Shown in pieces: positions 37,009 to 46,335 of a stretch of DNA of 64,000 nucleotides. The stretch is taken from positions 336,670 through 400,669 of the forward strand of contig NZ_FNVO01000006.1 of NCBI RefSeq assembly GCF_900108175.1, in the 5' to 3' direction. The notes beneath the pieces are model-generated. The model had not been told where the DNA came from, made no database searches, and saw only the letters and a program-made list of their open reading frames with translations. Numbering within the stretch: position 1 is the stretch's first letter; every line of letters starts with the position of its first letter. This DNA is from Thermomonospora echinospora. Its GTDB lineage: Bacteria; Actinomycetota; Actinomycetes; Streptosporangiales; Streptosporangiaceae. The position numbers and the translations under genes are program-made.

Positions 37009-40000
37009 GTGAGTAGCAGCGGCATGGGCTCGGACCCTACGAGGCCCATCGAGCCGGACGACAGCGACACCGACGCGGCCCCGGCCGCCGCCGGTGACCC
37101 TCCGCTCCCCGCGGACCCCGCGGACCCCGCGGACCCGCCGGACTCCCCCGGCACGCCGCCCGCCACCGCCGCGGACGCGCCCCAGGAGTCCGAGAAGACC
37201 CGCATCGACCTCCCGCAGCTCTCCGACGAAGCCCTGGAGACCCGCGCCGACTCCCCGGCCCTCCCGCAGGGCGCCGTCGAGACCCGCATCGACCTCCCGC
37301 AGCTCTCCGACGACGCGGTACAGCCGGACGGCACACCCGGAGAGTCCCTCGACCAGACCACGGATGCGCCCGATGACGCCGCGGCGGTCCCGGCCGGAGC
37401 CGCAACGGCGTCGGGTGATGCCGCCCTGGCCGGAGCCGTGGCTCCGGGTGATGCCTCGGCGGATGTGGACCACGCGGAGACCTCCGAGGCCGCGAAGACG
37501 ACTGACGAGACCACGGATGCGCCCGGCGACGCCGTAGCGGCGCCCGACGAGGCCATGGAGACGACCGGCGAGGTCGCGGAGACGCCCGACGACGCCGTGG
37601 CGGTCCCAGCCGGGGCCGCGACGGCGGCGGACGACGCCTCAGCGGATGTGGATCACGCGGAGACCTCCGAGGTCGCCGAGGTAGCGGCACAGGCCGCTGA
37701 TCCGGTGGAGCCGGCGGTCGTGGCGGAGTCCGCCCACCGGGTGGAGGCGGGCACCGGCTCGCCGGAGCCCGCCGGGGACGGGGGCGGCGAGCCGGCCGGG
37801 GTCACGCGGAGCATGACGCCGCCCGCCGAGGCGGCGGCCGAGCCTGTCGGGGTGGCGGCGGCCAGCGGTGCCGCGGCGTCGGGCGCGGGCGCGGGCGCGG
37901 CCGGGGCCGCCCCGGCGACGGCCGGAAGCACCGGTACAGCGGTGTTGACGGCCGCCGAGCCGGGAAGTGTCGCGGTGATGGACAAAGAGGAGGACAAGGC
38001 GGCCACGGAGAAACCGGAGGCGAGCACCGGGCACGGCGGGCGCAGGCCGCGCAAGGAGCGCAAGCAGCGCAGCCGGCTGGTGCGCTACACGCGCCGGATC
38101 GCGTTCGGGGTGCTGGGGTTCGTCGTGCTGGCCATCGCCGCGTTCGCGGTGGCGTACATGCTCACGCCCGTCCCCTCCCCGCAGGAGGACGCCACGGCGC
38201 AGGGGCCGGAGTTCTACTACGACGACGGCAAGACCCTGATCGCCAAGATCGGCGTGAACCGGCAGAAGGTCGAGTTGGACGCCGTCCCCGAGCACGTCCG
38301 CGACGCGGTGATCGCGGCGGAGAACCGCAGCTTCTACGAGGACCCGGGGGTCTCGGTACGGGGCACGTTCCGCGCGTTCTGGTCGACGGTCTCCGGCGAG
38401 CAGTTGCAGGGCGGCTCGACCATCACCCAGCAGATGGTGCGCAACTACTACCAGGGCCTCGGCCAGGAGCGCACGGTCAGCCGCAAGCTCAAGGAGATCA
38501 TGGTCTCCCTGAAGGTGGGCAGCCAGAAGGACAAGGACTGGATCCTTGAGCAGTACCTGAACACCATCTACTTCGGCCGGGACGCCTACGGCATCCAGGC
38601 CGCCGCCCAGGCGTACTACAACAAGGACGTCAGCAAGCTCACCCCCGGAGAGGCGGCCTACCTGGCGGCGGCGATCCAGCAGCCCACCCCGTTCGGCGAC
38701 CCCACCGGCAGCCACCGCGCGATGGCCGAGGAGCGCTGGCACTCGGTGGTGAGCGCGATGACCGAGACCGGGGCGCTCACGCCCGCCGAGGCGGCGGCGA
38801 TGAGCTTCCCGGCACCGGTCAAGCAGAAGGTCACCGACATCCTCAAGGGCCAGACCGGCTACATGGTCCGCATCGCCCAGAAGGAGCTGCGTGAGCGGCG
38901 CGGCTACACCGAGGACGAGATCAACCGCGGCGGGCTGAAGATCACCACCACGTTCGACAAGAAGCTGATGGACGCCGCCGAGCGGGCGGTGAAGGCCAAC
39001 CTGCCCGAGGACATCGGCAAGTCCACCCTCACCGGGCTGGTCTCGGTCGATCCCGACACCGGCCGGGTGGTGGCCTTCTACGGCGGCCGCGGCTATCTGG
39101 AGGAGCAGCTGAGCACCTCCTTCGGCCACTGGGCGCAGGCCGGTTCGGGGTTCAAGCCGATCGTGCTGGCCGCCGCGCTCGACGACGGCAAGACGCTGGG
39201 CAGCGTGGTGGACGGCCGGTCCCCGCAGTACTACAACGACTCCGAGGTCAAGAACAGCGGCGGCACCAGCTACGGGATGATCAACCTGGTCACCGCCACC
39301 CAGAACTCGGTGAACACCGCCTATGTCAATCTGGGCCAGGAGATCGGGCTGGACAAGGTCACCGAGATGGCCGAGAAGCTGGGCATCCCCAAGGAGCAGC
39401 TGACCGCCAACGGCGCCAACCACGCGCCGACCTTCCCGCTGGGCGTGGTGTCCGTGCACCCGGTGCAGCAGGCCGGGGTGTACGCGACGTTCGCCGCCGA
39501 GGGCGTCCACCGCACCCCGTACGTGGTCAAGGCCGTCACCGGGCTGGACGGCGAGGAGCACGAGTACACCGAGAAGGGCGAGCGGGTCTTCAGCGAGCAG
39601 GTCGCGCGGGACGCCACGTACGCGATGACCAGGGTGGTGCAGAGCGGGACCGGTACCGGCGCCCAGCTGTACGACGGGCGGGACGTGGCCGGCAAGACGG
39701 GCACCACCGACAACGGCAACGCGCTGTGGTTCAACGGCTTCGTCCCGCAGCTGGCCACCTCGGTCGCCATCTTCCGCAGCGACAGCCCGAGCAAACAGGT
39801 CCAGATCGGCGGCTACAGCGCGTTCGGCGGTGTGCTCCCCGCGCAGATCTGGCGGACGTACATGACCGACGCGGTCGACATCCTGAACCTGTCGCCCAAG
39901 AGCTTCGGCTCCCCGTCCGGCTACACCTGGGACGGCGGTGGCCAGGACCGGACCACCACGCCGCCGCAGGACCCCGGCCCGCGGTCCCCAGACCAGCCGT

Positions 40001-40245
40001 CGGCACCGCCGAGGCCGGATCCAGAGCCGTCCGAGCCCGGCCCTGGGGGACCCGGCGGTCCGGGTGATCCGGGCGGGCCGGAGGACCCGCAGGAGCCGCC
40101 GCCGCAGGATCCCGGCCCCTCGGATCCGGGCGGAGACGGCGGCGGCGGCGGTGGTGGTGGTGGCGGCGGCGGAGACGGCGGCGGGCAGCAGCGGATCGTG
40201 CCCCAGCAGGCTCCGGCCCACGAGAGTCCCGTCCGCCGCGACTAG
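37009..40245 (+). CDS. class A penicillin-binding protein with long acidic N-tail
   Basis: A 1078-residue bifunctional PBP. Residues 1-345 are a low-complexity acidic Ala/Pro/Asp/Thr tail; TRIDLPQLSD occurs twice and VPAGAATA plus DASADVDHAETSE recur as a larger duplication. One TM (IAFGVLGFVVLAIAAFAVAY) lies near residue 370. The GT51 domain has VIAAENRSFYEDPG (catalytic Glu) and GGSTITQQMVRNYY. The transpeptidase has the SxxK serine in GSGFKPIVLA near residue 713, SVN in TQNSVNTAY and KTGTT near residue 895. The C-terminus is Pro/Gly-rich with a poly-Gly run. It builds peptidoglycan. Only the TM and enzyme parts are family-typical; the tail is unusually long. Confidence 0.93.
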   Translation: MSSSGMGSDPTRPIEPDDSDTDAAPAAAGDPPLPADPADPADPPDSPGTPPATAADAPQESEKTRIDLPQLSDEALETRADSPALPQGAVETRIDLPQLSDDAVQPDGTPGESLDQTTDAPDDAAAVPAGAATASGDAALAGAVAPGDASADVDHAETSEAAKTTDETTDAPGDAVAAPDEAMETTGEVAETPDDAVAVPAGAATAADDASADVDHAETSEVAEVAAQAADPVEPAVVAESAHRVEAGTGSPEPAGDGGGEPAGVTRSMTPPAEAAAEPVGVAAASGAAASGAGAGAAGAAPATAGSTGTAVLTAAEPGSVAVMDKEEDKAATEKPEASTGHGGRRPRKERKQRSRLVRYTRRIAFGVLGFVVLAIAAFAVAYMLTPVPSPQEDATAQGPEFYYDDGKTLIAKIGVNRQKVELDAVPEHVRDAVIAAENRSFYEDPGVSVRGTFRAFWSTVSGEQLQGGSTITQQMVRNYYQGLGQERTVSRKLKEIMVSLKVGSQKDKDWILEQYLNTIYFGRDAYGIQAAAQAYYNKDVSKLTPGEAAYLAAAIQQPTPFGDPTGSHRAMAEERWHSVVSAMTETGALTPAEAAAMSFPAPVKQKVTDILKGQTGYMVRIAQKELRERRGYTEDEINRGGLKITTTFDKKLMDAAERAVKANLPEDIGKSTLTGLVSVDPDTGRVVAFYGGRGYLEEQLSTSFGHWAQAGSGFKPIVLAAALDDGKTLGSVVDGRSPQYYNDSEVKNSGGTSYGMINLVTATQNSVNTAYVNLGQEIGLDKVTEMAEKLGIPKEQLTANGANHAPTFPLGVVSVHPVQQAGVYATFAAEGVHRTPYVVKAVTGLDGEEHEYTEKGERVFSEQVARDATYAMTRVVQSGTGTGAQLYDGRDVAGKTGTTDNGNALWFNGFVPQLATSVAIFRSDSPSKQVQIGGYSAFGGVLPAQIWRTYMTDAVDILNLSPKSFGSPSGYTWDGGGQDRTTTPPQDPGPRSPDQPSAPPRPDPEPSEPGPGGPGGPGDPGGPEDPQEPPPQDPGPSDPGGDGGGGGGGGGGGGDGGGQQRIVPQQAPAHESPVRRD

Positions 40246-40256
40246 GCGCTCATCAC

Positions 40257-40303
40257 CACGAGGAGGCGGCGTGGGGTCCATCGCCCCACGCCGCCTCCTC
40301 GTG
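40257..40303. terminator. perfect 20-bp bidirectional terminator
   Basis: CACGAGGAGGCGGCGTGGGG and its exact complement, 7-base loop TCCATCG. It lies between two convergent genes: 11 bases after the PBP stop and directly next to the stop of the minus-strand lipoprotein gene. Confidence 0.85.
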
Positions 40304-40690
40304 TCATGCGCAGGCGTCGCCGAGGCGCGCCGGGGTGTCGGTGAGGGTCTTGTTGAGGGCGGCGGCGTCGCCGGTGCCCAGGGCGGTGGCCGCGGTGCGC
40401 AGCCCGGCCGCCTGGTCCTTGAGCGCCTTGCGCAGCGCCTGGTCCTCGGCCGTGCCGGCCAGCACGTCGAACCGGGCGGCGAGTTGCTCGGTGGCCTGCT
40501 TCCACTGCGCGGGTTCGTTGGCGGCCACCGTCCGGAGCCGGCTCACGTACTGCTCGACCGCCTTCCTGCTGTCTGCGCAGACCTCGCTCTTGTTGCCGCC
40601 GAGCATGCCGCAGCCGGCGGTGACGAACGTCAGCACCGCGCCCCCGGCCAGCACCCGCACCGCACCGCGGGCCTTCACCCCATAGCGCAT
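40304..40690 (-). CDS. small lipoprotein
   Basis: A 128-residue protein. The signal has a hydrophobic stretch RVLAGGAVLTFVT and the lipobox VTAGC, giving a lipidated cysteine at about residue 27. The mature part is helical: CADSRKAVEQYVSRLRTV, then QWKQATEQLAARFDVLAG, with a second cysteine pair-like CGM and DACA at the end. GGGAGGT is 4 bases before the ATG. Small helical lipoproteins of this kind are widespread in actinomycetes with no known activity. Confidence 0.75.
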   Translation of the reverse strand: MRYGVKARGAVRVLAGGAVLTFVTAGCGMLGGNKSEVCADSRKAVEQYVSRLRTVAANEPAQWKQATEQLAARFDVLAGTAEDQALRKALKDQAAGLRTAATALGTGDAAALNKTLTDTPARLGDACA

Positions 40691-40936
40691 CGAACCTCCC
40701 CAGACTGGACCCCGTCGGCGAGTGTTCATCCTTGCGCATCCGGCACCGCGGCCGCGTTCCCCTCAGGCCGCTGGCAGCCTCGCCATCCGACGCCTACGCT
40801 GAACGGACGTCCGAACGGGGCCGTCGGTCGGCCACCCCGCGACGGGCGCTTACTGTCTATTCGCCCGTGTAGCGTAGGCGGGTCCGTAAGTGTGCTCGCA
40901 GATGAGGGGCGCACTGAGCCTCAGGGGGTGGCGAAC
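40691..40936. other. divergent promoter region of lipoprotein and SseB genes
   Basis: No gene seen. It must hold promoters in both directions. No clear operator palindrome was found by eye. Confidence 0.35.
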
Positions 40937-43900
40937 GTGGCCGACGCGTGGCGGCCGGCGAACGAGCTCGAGCACCGGATGCTGGACGCGTTGCAGGCCG
41001 GTGACCAGGAGGCCTATTTCCGGCTGCTCGCGGAGGCCGAACTCGTCGTTCCCGTCCCGCCCGACCGGCTCGACGGCGTCCTGACCGGCCAGGCCCAACC
41101 CACCTGGCCGACCGTCGAGGAGGACGGGCGCGTCCACGTGCTGGCGTTCACGTCCGCCGCCGCCATGCGCGAGTCCATCGGGTCCGGCCACCGGCACTTC
41201 CTCGGCCTGAAGTTCAGCGACGCCGCCGCCGCCTGGCCGGACGTCCGCTGGTGGCTGGCCATCGACGCCGGCCTGCCGGTCGAGGCCCGGCTGCCGGCCT
41301 GGTTCGTCCGGCAGATCGCCGAGGGCGACCCCCGCCCCCCACGTGCCGGCCGCCCCGCACCGGCCGCCCGGTCCGCCCCGCAGGACGCGCGGCCGCACCC
41401 CGAGGACCCGCGCCTCCAAGCACCCGCGCCCCCCGCGGCGCCTCGGCACGCGGCCGTGCCGCCCGCCGACGCCCGGACGCCCGCCGCCGCCCAGGACCCG
41501 GCGACGTACCGGCAGTCCCCGCCGCAGGAGAACGCCCGTCCGCACGAGGCCACCGGACCTCACAGGAGCGTCACGGCACCGGGCCCCACCGCGACACCCG
41601 AGCCCGGCACGGCCCCGGTCCCCGGCGCAGCCCCGGGACCCGGTGCGGCACCGGGACCCGGTGCGGCACCGGAGCCCAGCATCGCACCGGCACCCGCCGC
41701 ACTGCGGGAGCCGGCCACGACACCCGAGCCCGGCACACCAGGGGAACCCGTCGCGACACGGGAGCCGCTCCCAAGGCGGGAAACCGGCCCGATACGGGAA
41801 ACCGGCGCGTTCCAGGAGCCCGGCATGGCGCCAGAGCCCGGCGTAGCAAGGGAGCCCGGAGCGACACCCGAGCCCGCCGCACTACGGGAACCCAGCGCGA
41901 TGCGGGAACCCGGCTCGATACGGGAGCCTGGCTCGGTGCAAAAGCCCGGCTCGATACGGGAGCCTGGCTCGGTACGTGAAACCGGCCCGATACGGGAACC
42001 CGGCATGGTGCCGGAGCCCGGCGCCATGCGAGAGCCCGGCGTACTAAAGGAGCCCGGAGCAGTATCCGAGCCCGCCGCAGTACGGGAACCCGGCTCGGTG
42101 CAGGAGCCCGGCGCAGTAAGGGAGCCCGGTTCGGTGCGGGAGCCCGGTGCGATACCCGAGCCCGGGGCAGTGCAGGGGTCTGGGCCGGTACTGGAGCCTG
42201 GGGTCACGTCCGGGCTCGGCGCGGTGTCGACGTCTGGTGCGGCGCCCGAGAGCCGCGCTGTTTCGGAGCCCGGCGCGGTGCCGGAGGCCGGCATGATGTC
42301 CGAGGCCGGCGCGGTGCCGAAGCCCGCAGGGGCGCCGGAGGCCGGTGGAGTGCCGGTGGGTGGGCCCGTGGCCGGGGGCGTCGCCCCCGATGCTGCCGGA
42401 GCCTCGGAGGGCGCCGGATTCCAGCCTGCGAACGAGGTCGAGCGGGAACTGCTGCGCGCGGTGGCGGGCGGCGACCAGGACGCCTACCTGAAGGTGCTGG
42501 CGGCGACGGAGGTGCTACTGCCGGTCCCGCAGGAGATGGACTACTCGCTCAAGCCCGGCCGGGCCGGCTTCCCCTGGCAGACCGGCGAGATCGACGGCGT
42601 CACCGTGATCCCGGTCTTCACCTCCCCCGAGCGTATGCGCGACCTGGTCGGCGAGGCGGCCGGCTCCGGGCAGGGCGCCCCGGACTACATCGTGCTCCCG
42701 TTCACCACGGTGGCGCGCTACTGGCCGGACCACGGCTGGGGGCTGGCGGTCAACAGCGGCACCCCGGTGGGCGCCACGCTGCCCGGCGAACGGCTGCGGG
42801 CCCTGTCGGAGTGGGCCGACCAGATCGCCGCGCAGCGCATGGTGGACGGCTTCGAGCCGCAGAACGACATCGAGCGGCGGCTGTTCGAGGCGGCGGTCCA
42901 CCGCGACGGCGACGCCTTCTTCAAGGTGCTGGCCGGCGCCCAGGTGCTGGTGCCCGCCGACCCGGAGACCCCGTGGGGCATCCGGCCCGACGACCCGGAG
43001 TTCCCCTGGCGGCCGGTCCCGGTGCGCGGGGCGGTCTCGGTCCAGGTGTTCACGTCCCTGAAGTGGATGCACGAGACCATCGGCCCGTCCCGCTTCATCA
43101 TGCCCGCCTTCCAGGAGATCCTGTCCGCCTGGCCGGACACCGGCTGGACGCTGGTCCTCAATCCCGGCACCCCGGTCAACGCCGTCCTGCCGAGCGAGCA
43201 GATCCGGGCCCTCGCCGAGTCCGTGCGGGCGGCGGCGCCGGACGAGCCCGCCGGACTCCCGGCCGTCCCGCCCGTTCCCGAGACGGTCGGGTCCGCCGCC
43301 GCGACGACCGGGCGGCCGGTGCCGGGCCCGGCCGAGCCGGTCGCCGAGTCCCCGGCCGACGGCACGCCCGCCGACCGGAACGACGACCGGAACGCGGACC
43401 GGAACGACGACCGGAACGCGGACTGGACTCCGGCCCCGCGCCGGGAGGAGGTCGCCCCGGAGACCGCCGCGCAGGCGGCGCCCGAGCTCGAGCCGCCGTT
43501 CGAACCCGGCAACCGGATCGACCAGGAGCTGTACGAGGCGGCGCTGGCCGGGGACACCGACGCGTTCCTGCGGGTGCTGCTGGCGGCCAACGTGCTGGTG
43601 CCGATCCCCGCGGACGCGCCGCTGGAGGTGACCCCCGTCCAGCCGGAGTTCCGCTGGGAGGCGGCGATGCGGGACGCCTCGTCGGTGCAGGTGTTCACGT
43701 CGCTGGTGCGGTTGCGGGAGGCGCTGCCGGCGTCCCGCTTCGTATACGCCGACTTCCGTGAGCTGATCGGCTGCTGGCCGCGTACCGACTGGGCGATGGT
43801 GCTCAACCCGGGCACCCGCATCGGCGCCTCGCTGCTGGGCGACCAGGTGCAGGCGCTCAGCGAGTGGGCCGTCCGGGTGGGTCTGATCCAGCCCCGCCCG

Positions 43901-44725
43901 CAGGCCCCGGACCCGGCGGCGTCTCCCGGCGCCGACCGGCGGCCGCCGTTCGCCGACTCGGCCCAGGCGACCGCCGACCCGACCCGGACCGTCGTCGACC
44001 CGGCCCGGCTGGCGGCGGATCCAACGCAGACCACGGTCGATCCGGTGCGGGCGCCCGCCCGGACGGCGGCCGACCCGACTGAGACGGTCACCGACCTGGA
44101 GCCGGTGGTGGCCGCCCACGCGTCGCCCGGCCCCGGCCGGGAGCCGTCTGAGGAGACCGCGGACCCTGTGCAGCCCGTCGTGCTGCAGAAGGTGCTCCCG
44201 CACGGCCATGTCGGCTGGTACCTCGAACAGGGCTATGACCGGGTCGGCGGCTTCGTGCACCCGGTCTCCGACGTCACCGACCTGCAGACCCCGGCGCAGC
44301 TTTATGCGGCCCTCGGCCTGCTGTACGAGGACTCGCCGTTCTCCCCGGCCGACGAGGGCGTCTACGTCATCCGCTGGCCGGGCTACTGCCCCGGCCTGTA
44401 CCGCATCCCGTTCGGCGGGCAGACGGAGCAGGACCTGCTGGCCTGGGGTGAGTCGGGCTGGGTGCAGGAACGCGCGCCGTTCACCGGTGACGGGTTCGCC
44501 CCCGGCAGCGCCGGGTCGATCCGCGAGTACAAGGTGGACAGCGCCCGGCTGCCGTACGGGGCGGAGATGTACCACCTCGGCCGCGACCGCACGGAGCGGT
44601 TCGTCGCCATGTACGACCCCGACCGGCTGGCCTGGGTGCGGCCGGGCGACGACGCCGGGGCCGGAGATCCGAGTACGCGCGGTGACGGCACGGAACCGGG
44701 CGACAGGGCGGAGGTGACGCGATGA
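40937..44725 (+). CDS. giant SseB-family protein: four SseB units, hexapeptide repeat, C-terminal domain
   Basis: About 1262 residues. Four SseB-type units start with NELEHRMLDALQAGD, NEVERELLRAVAGGD, NDIERRLFEAAVHRD and NRIDQELYEAALAGD (near residues 8, 496, 639 and 856), each followed by a VLVP-type strand and a VxVFTSxxRM/LRE block. A low-complexity region (about 215-475) is built from roughly 40 hexapeptides xEPGxx between units 1 and 2. The C-terminal 175 residues (VGWYLEQGYDRVGGFVHPV, then GVYVIRWPGYCPGLYRI) form a separate domain. SseB units are best known from type III/VII-secretion-linked proteins; here no secretion genes are near. GTG 40937 has AGGGGG 8 bases upstream; GTG 40928 is an alternative. 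Confidence 0.75.
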   Translation: MADAWRPANELEHRMLDALQAGDQEAYFRLLAEAELVVPVPPDRLDGVLTGQAQPTWPTVEEDGRVHVLAFTSAAAMRESIGSGHRHFLGLKFSDAAAAWPDVRWWLAIDAGLPVEARLPAWFVRQIAEGDPRPPRAGRPAPAARSAPQDARPHPEDPRLQAPAPPAAPRHAAVPPADARTPAAAQDPATYRQSPPQENARPHEATGPHRSVTAPGPTATPEPGTAPVPGAAPGPGAAPGPGAAPEPSIAPAPAALREPATTPEPGTPGEPVATREPLPRRETGPIRETGAFQEPGMAPEPGVAREPGATPEPAALREPSAMREPGSIREPGSVQKPGSIREPGSVRETGPIREPGMVPEPGAMREPGVLKEPGAVSEPAAVREPGSVQEPGAVREPGSVREPGAIPEPGAVQGSGPVLEPGVTSGLGAVSTSGAAPESRAVSEPGAVPEAGMMSEAGAVPKPAGAPEAGGVPVGGPVAGGVAPDAAGASEGAGFQPANEVERELLRAVAGGDQDAYLKVLAATEVLLPVPQEMDYSLKPGRAGFPWQTGEIDGVTVIPVFTSPERMRDLVGEAAGSGQGAPDYIVLPFTTVARYWPDHGWGLAVNSGTPVGATLPGERLRALSEWADQIAAQRMVDGFEPQNDIERRLFEAAVHRDGDAFFKVLAGAQVLVPADPETPWGIRPDDPEFPWRPVPVRGAVSVQVFTSLKWMHETIGPSRFIMPAFQEILSAWPDTGWTLVLNPGTPVNAVLPSEQIRALAESVRAAAPDEPAGLPAVPPVPETVGSAAATTGRPVPGPAEPVAESPADGTPADRNDDRNADRNDDRNADWTPAPRREEVAPETAAQAAPELEPPFEPGNRIDQELYEAALAGDTDAFLRVLLAANVLVPIPADAPLEVTPVQPEFRWEAAMRDASSVQVFTSLVRLREALPASRFVYADFRELIGCWPRTDWAMVLNPGTRIGASLLGDQVQALSEWAVRVGLIQPRPQAPDPAASPGADRRPPFADSAQATADPTRTVVDPARLAADPTQTTVDPVRAPARTAADPTETVTDLEPVVAAHASPGPGREPSEETADPVQPVVLQKVLPHGHVGWYLEQGYDRVGGFVHPVSDVTDLQTPAQLYAALGLLYEDSPFSPADEGVYVIRWPGYCPGLYRIPFGGQTEQDLLAWGESGWVQERAPFTGDGFAPGSAGSIREYKVDSARLPYGAEMYHLGRDRTERFVAMYDPDRLAWVRPGDDAGAGDPSTRGDGTEPGDRAEVTR
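41583..42360 (+). repeat. intragenic 18-bp (hexapeptide) repeat array
   Basis: About 43 degenerate units encoding x-E-P-G-x-x, for example REPGSI, REPGSV, QEPGAV. Unit order drifts from A/T-rich forms at the 5' side to REPG forms in the middle and GAV forms at the end. It is a slippage-prone array inside one gene, not a CRISPR array: there are no unique spacers. Confidence 0.8.
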
Positions 44726-45090
44726 TCCGGGACGGTTATCTGGTGCGCTGGCGGGGCCGGGAGTACGAGGCCGGCCCCGGCGCGGACGGGGAGATCAGGC
44801 TCTACACCACCGAGCCCGCCGACGGGTTCGAGGAGATCCGGCCGGGCCGGCACCGCCGGGTGGTCCCGCCCGACGAGGTCGAGGGCATCCGCTACGTCCG
44901 TACGGTCTGCACCTGGCGCGGCGAGCCGTTCATCGTGGTCGGCGAGCACGACAACTGGCTGCGGGTGGAGTACGCCGGCGGCCGGGCGCAGGTCGCCGAG
45001 CGGCTGCAACTGGACCGCATCGACCACGGGGTCTGGCAGGCGTGGGCGTCCCGCGCCGAGGTCGAGGACCTCCGCGAGGAGTACCTTTGA
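44722..45090 (+). CDS. small protein overlapping the SseB giant (immunity-like)
   Basis: A 122-residue acidic beta-rich protein: MIRDGYLVRWRGREYEAG, then EIRLYTTEPADGFEEI, VRTVCTWRGEPFIVVGEHD and WLRVEYAGGRAQVAERL. Its ATG overlaps the upstream stop as ATGA, so it is translated in a fixed ratio with the giant protein. A large protein with a distinct C-terminal domain and a small overlapping acidic partner is the layout of polymorphic toxin and immunity pairs. That role is inferred from layout; no toxin catalytic motif is proven. Confidence 0.7.
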   Translation: MIRDGYLVRWRGREYEAGPGADGEIRLYTTEPADGFEEIRPGRHRRVVPPDEVEGIRYVRTVCTWRGEPFIVVGEHDNWLRVEYAGGRAQVAERLQLDRIDHGVWQAWASRAEVEDLREEYL

Positions 45091-45285
45091 CCTCCTTCCC
45101 GTCTGGCAGGCGGAGAGGCCCCGTCGCAGGCGCCCTGTGAGGAATGCAATCGGGCGCCGACTTGATCGACGGGCCCATCCGTGATCGCATGATTTCCTGT
45201 GACCGCTCCCGGGTAAAGGGGGCGGTGTGGTGTGAGGGCTGACAGAGCCGCTCGGATCGAGGGCGATGCGACGGAGGTGCGGGGC

Positions 45286-46302
45286 GTGTTCCGCTCGGTG
45301 GGCAACCCGATCTTCCTCGGGCTCGGCACGGCGGCGATCCTCGCGATGGGCGCGTCCGCCCCTGTCCAGGCCGAGACGGCGCCGTCCCCGGGCGCGCAGC
45401 CGTCACCGTCGGTCTCGGCCCCCTTCCCGTCCGTCCCGGACGACTCCGGCTCCCCCAGCTCTCCGGACGGCTCCGGCTCTCCGGACTCCCCGGAGGAGCC
45501 CACGCCCACGCCCGACCCCTGGGAGATGGCCGTCGACATCACGGTCCCCAAGGGCAAGGTCTTCGAGGGCGACGAGGTCACCGTCACCGTGGAGGTCAAG
45601 GCCGAGAAGGTCACCCGCGGGACGCGGCTGACCCTGGCGGCCAAGGGACGGCCCGCCCCTGCCCTGTCCAAGTGCGCCACCACCCCCTGCAAGCTCGGCA
45701 AGGTCGATTGGCGCGGCAGGAAGCTGGACGTCAAGCTCACCATCCCCAAGGAGATGAAGTCCGGCAGCGTGCGGCTGACCGCGGCGGTCTCCGGTGAGGG
45801 CGCCGAGGACGCCTCGCTGGAGAAGACCATCGAGGTGCACAAGAAGCTGGACCCCAAGCCGTCCCCGTCCCCGAGCAAGTCCGGCGGCGGGTCGGGCTCG
45901 GGCGGCTCGGGTGGTTCCGGCGGATCGAGCGGTTCGGGGGGCGACACCACCTACACCCCGCCCGCGCCCAACGGAAGCTTCAACGGCTCCAGCGCCGTGC
46001 CGTCGCCCCAGGTCGATCTGCCGCAGGTCAGCCCGCCGTCGCCGGAGCTGGCCGGCCCCGGGCCGTCCGCCCAGGCCTTCCCGCAGAGCGCGCTGCGCAG
46101 CAACGACAGCCCCGCCGACCAGCAGCTGAGGTTCGAGCGGCTGGCCAGCACCCAGGCGGCCTGGCTGGCGGCGCTGCTGGTGGCGTTCTCGCTGCTGCTC
46201 ACCCAGCTTCGCCTCGGCCGCCGGCCGGCCGCCGGCGCCGCCGCGACCAGACGTCCCAAGGGGGCGCACCGTCGCCCCCGCCGCGGGAAGTCCCGCGGCT
46301 GA
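45286..46302 (+). CDS. secreted cell-surface protein with C-terminal TM anchor
   Basis: About 338 residues. The signal is IFLGLGTAAILAMGASAPV, cleaved near VQAET. A Pro/Ser linker leads to an Ig-like beta domain (about residues 80-185: MAVDITVPKGKVFEGDEV, TVTVEVKAEKVTRGTRLTL). A CATTPCKLG cysteine pair may form a disulphide. A Gly/Ser linker follows, then a TM segment WLAALLVAFSLLLTQL and a very basic tail (RRPKGAHRRPRRGKSRG). The layout is a membrane-anchored wall-spanning protein. GTG 45286 has GGAGG 8 bases upstream; GTG 45232 is an alternative. Confidence 0.75.
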   Translation: MFRSVGNPIFLGLGTAAILAMGASAPVQAETAPSPGAQPSPSVSAPFPSVPDDSGSPSSPDGSGSPDSPEEPTPTPDPWEMAVDITVPKGKVFEGDEVTVTVEVKAEKVTRGTRLTLAAKGRPAPALSKCATTPCKLGKVDWRGRKLDVKLTIPKEMKSGSVRLTAAVSGEGAEDASLEKTIEVHKKLDPKPSPSPSKSGGGSGSGGSGGSGGSSGSGGDTTYTPPAPNGSFNGSSAVPSPQVDLPQVSPPSPELAGPGPSAQAFPQSALRSNDSPADQQLRFERLASTQAAWLAALLVAFSLLLTQLRLGRRPAAGAAATRRPKGAHRRPRRGKSRG

Positions 46303-46335
46303 CCCGCCCTTCCCGGGGACGGGCCCGCGGCGCGG

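Noticed and set aside
37639..40281. 880-residue antisense ORF opposite the PBP gene
   Set aside because: High GC leaves antisense frames open; its composition (Asp/Gly/His/Arg/Val-rich) and lack of domains mark it as a shadow of the PBP.
41583..42360. CRISPR array or tandem satellite
   Set aside because: The 18-bp units stay in frame, encode xEPGxx and have no unique spacers; they are part of the SseB protein.
42515..44575. 686-residue antisense ORF opposite the SseB gene
   Set aside because: Same reason: no family signature, no ribosome site, composition of a GC-rich shadow frame.
44197..44725. TNT-type NAD glycohydrolase domain at the end of the SseB giant
   Set aside because: The catalytic segment expected for TNT proteins is not recognisable; the toxin idea rests only on gene layout.
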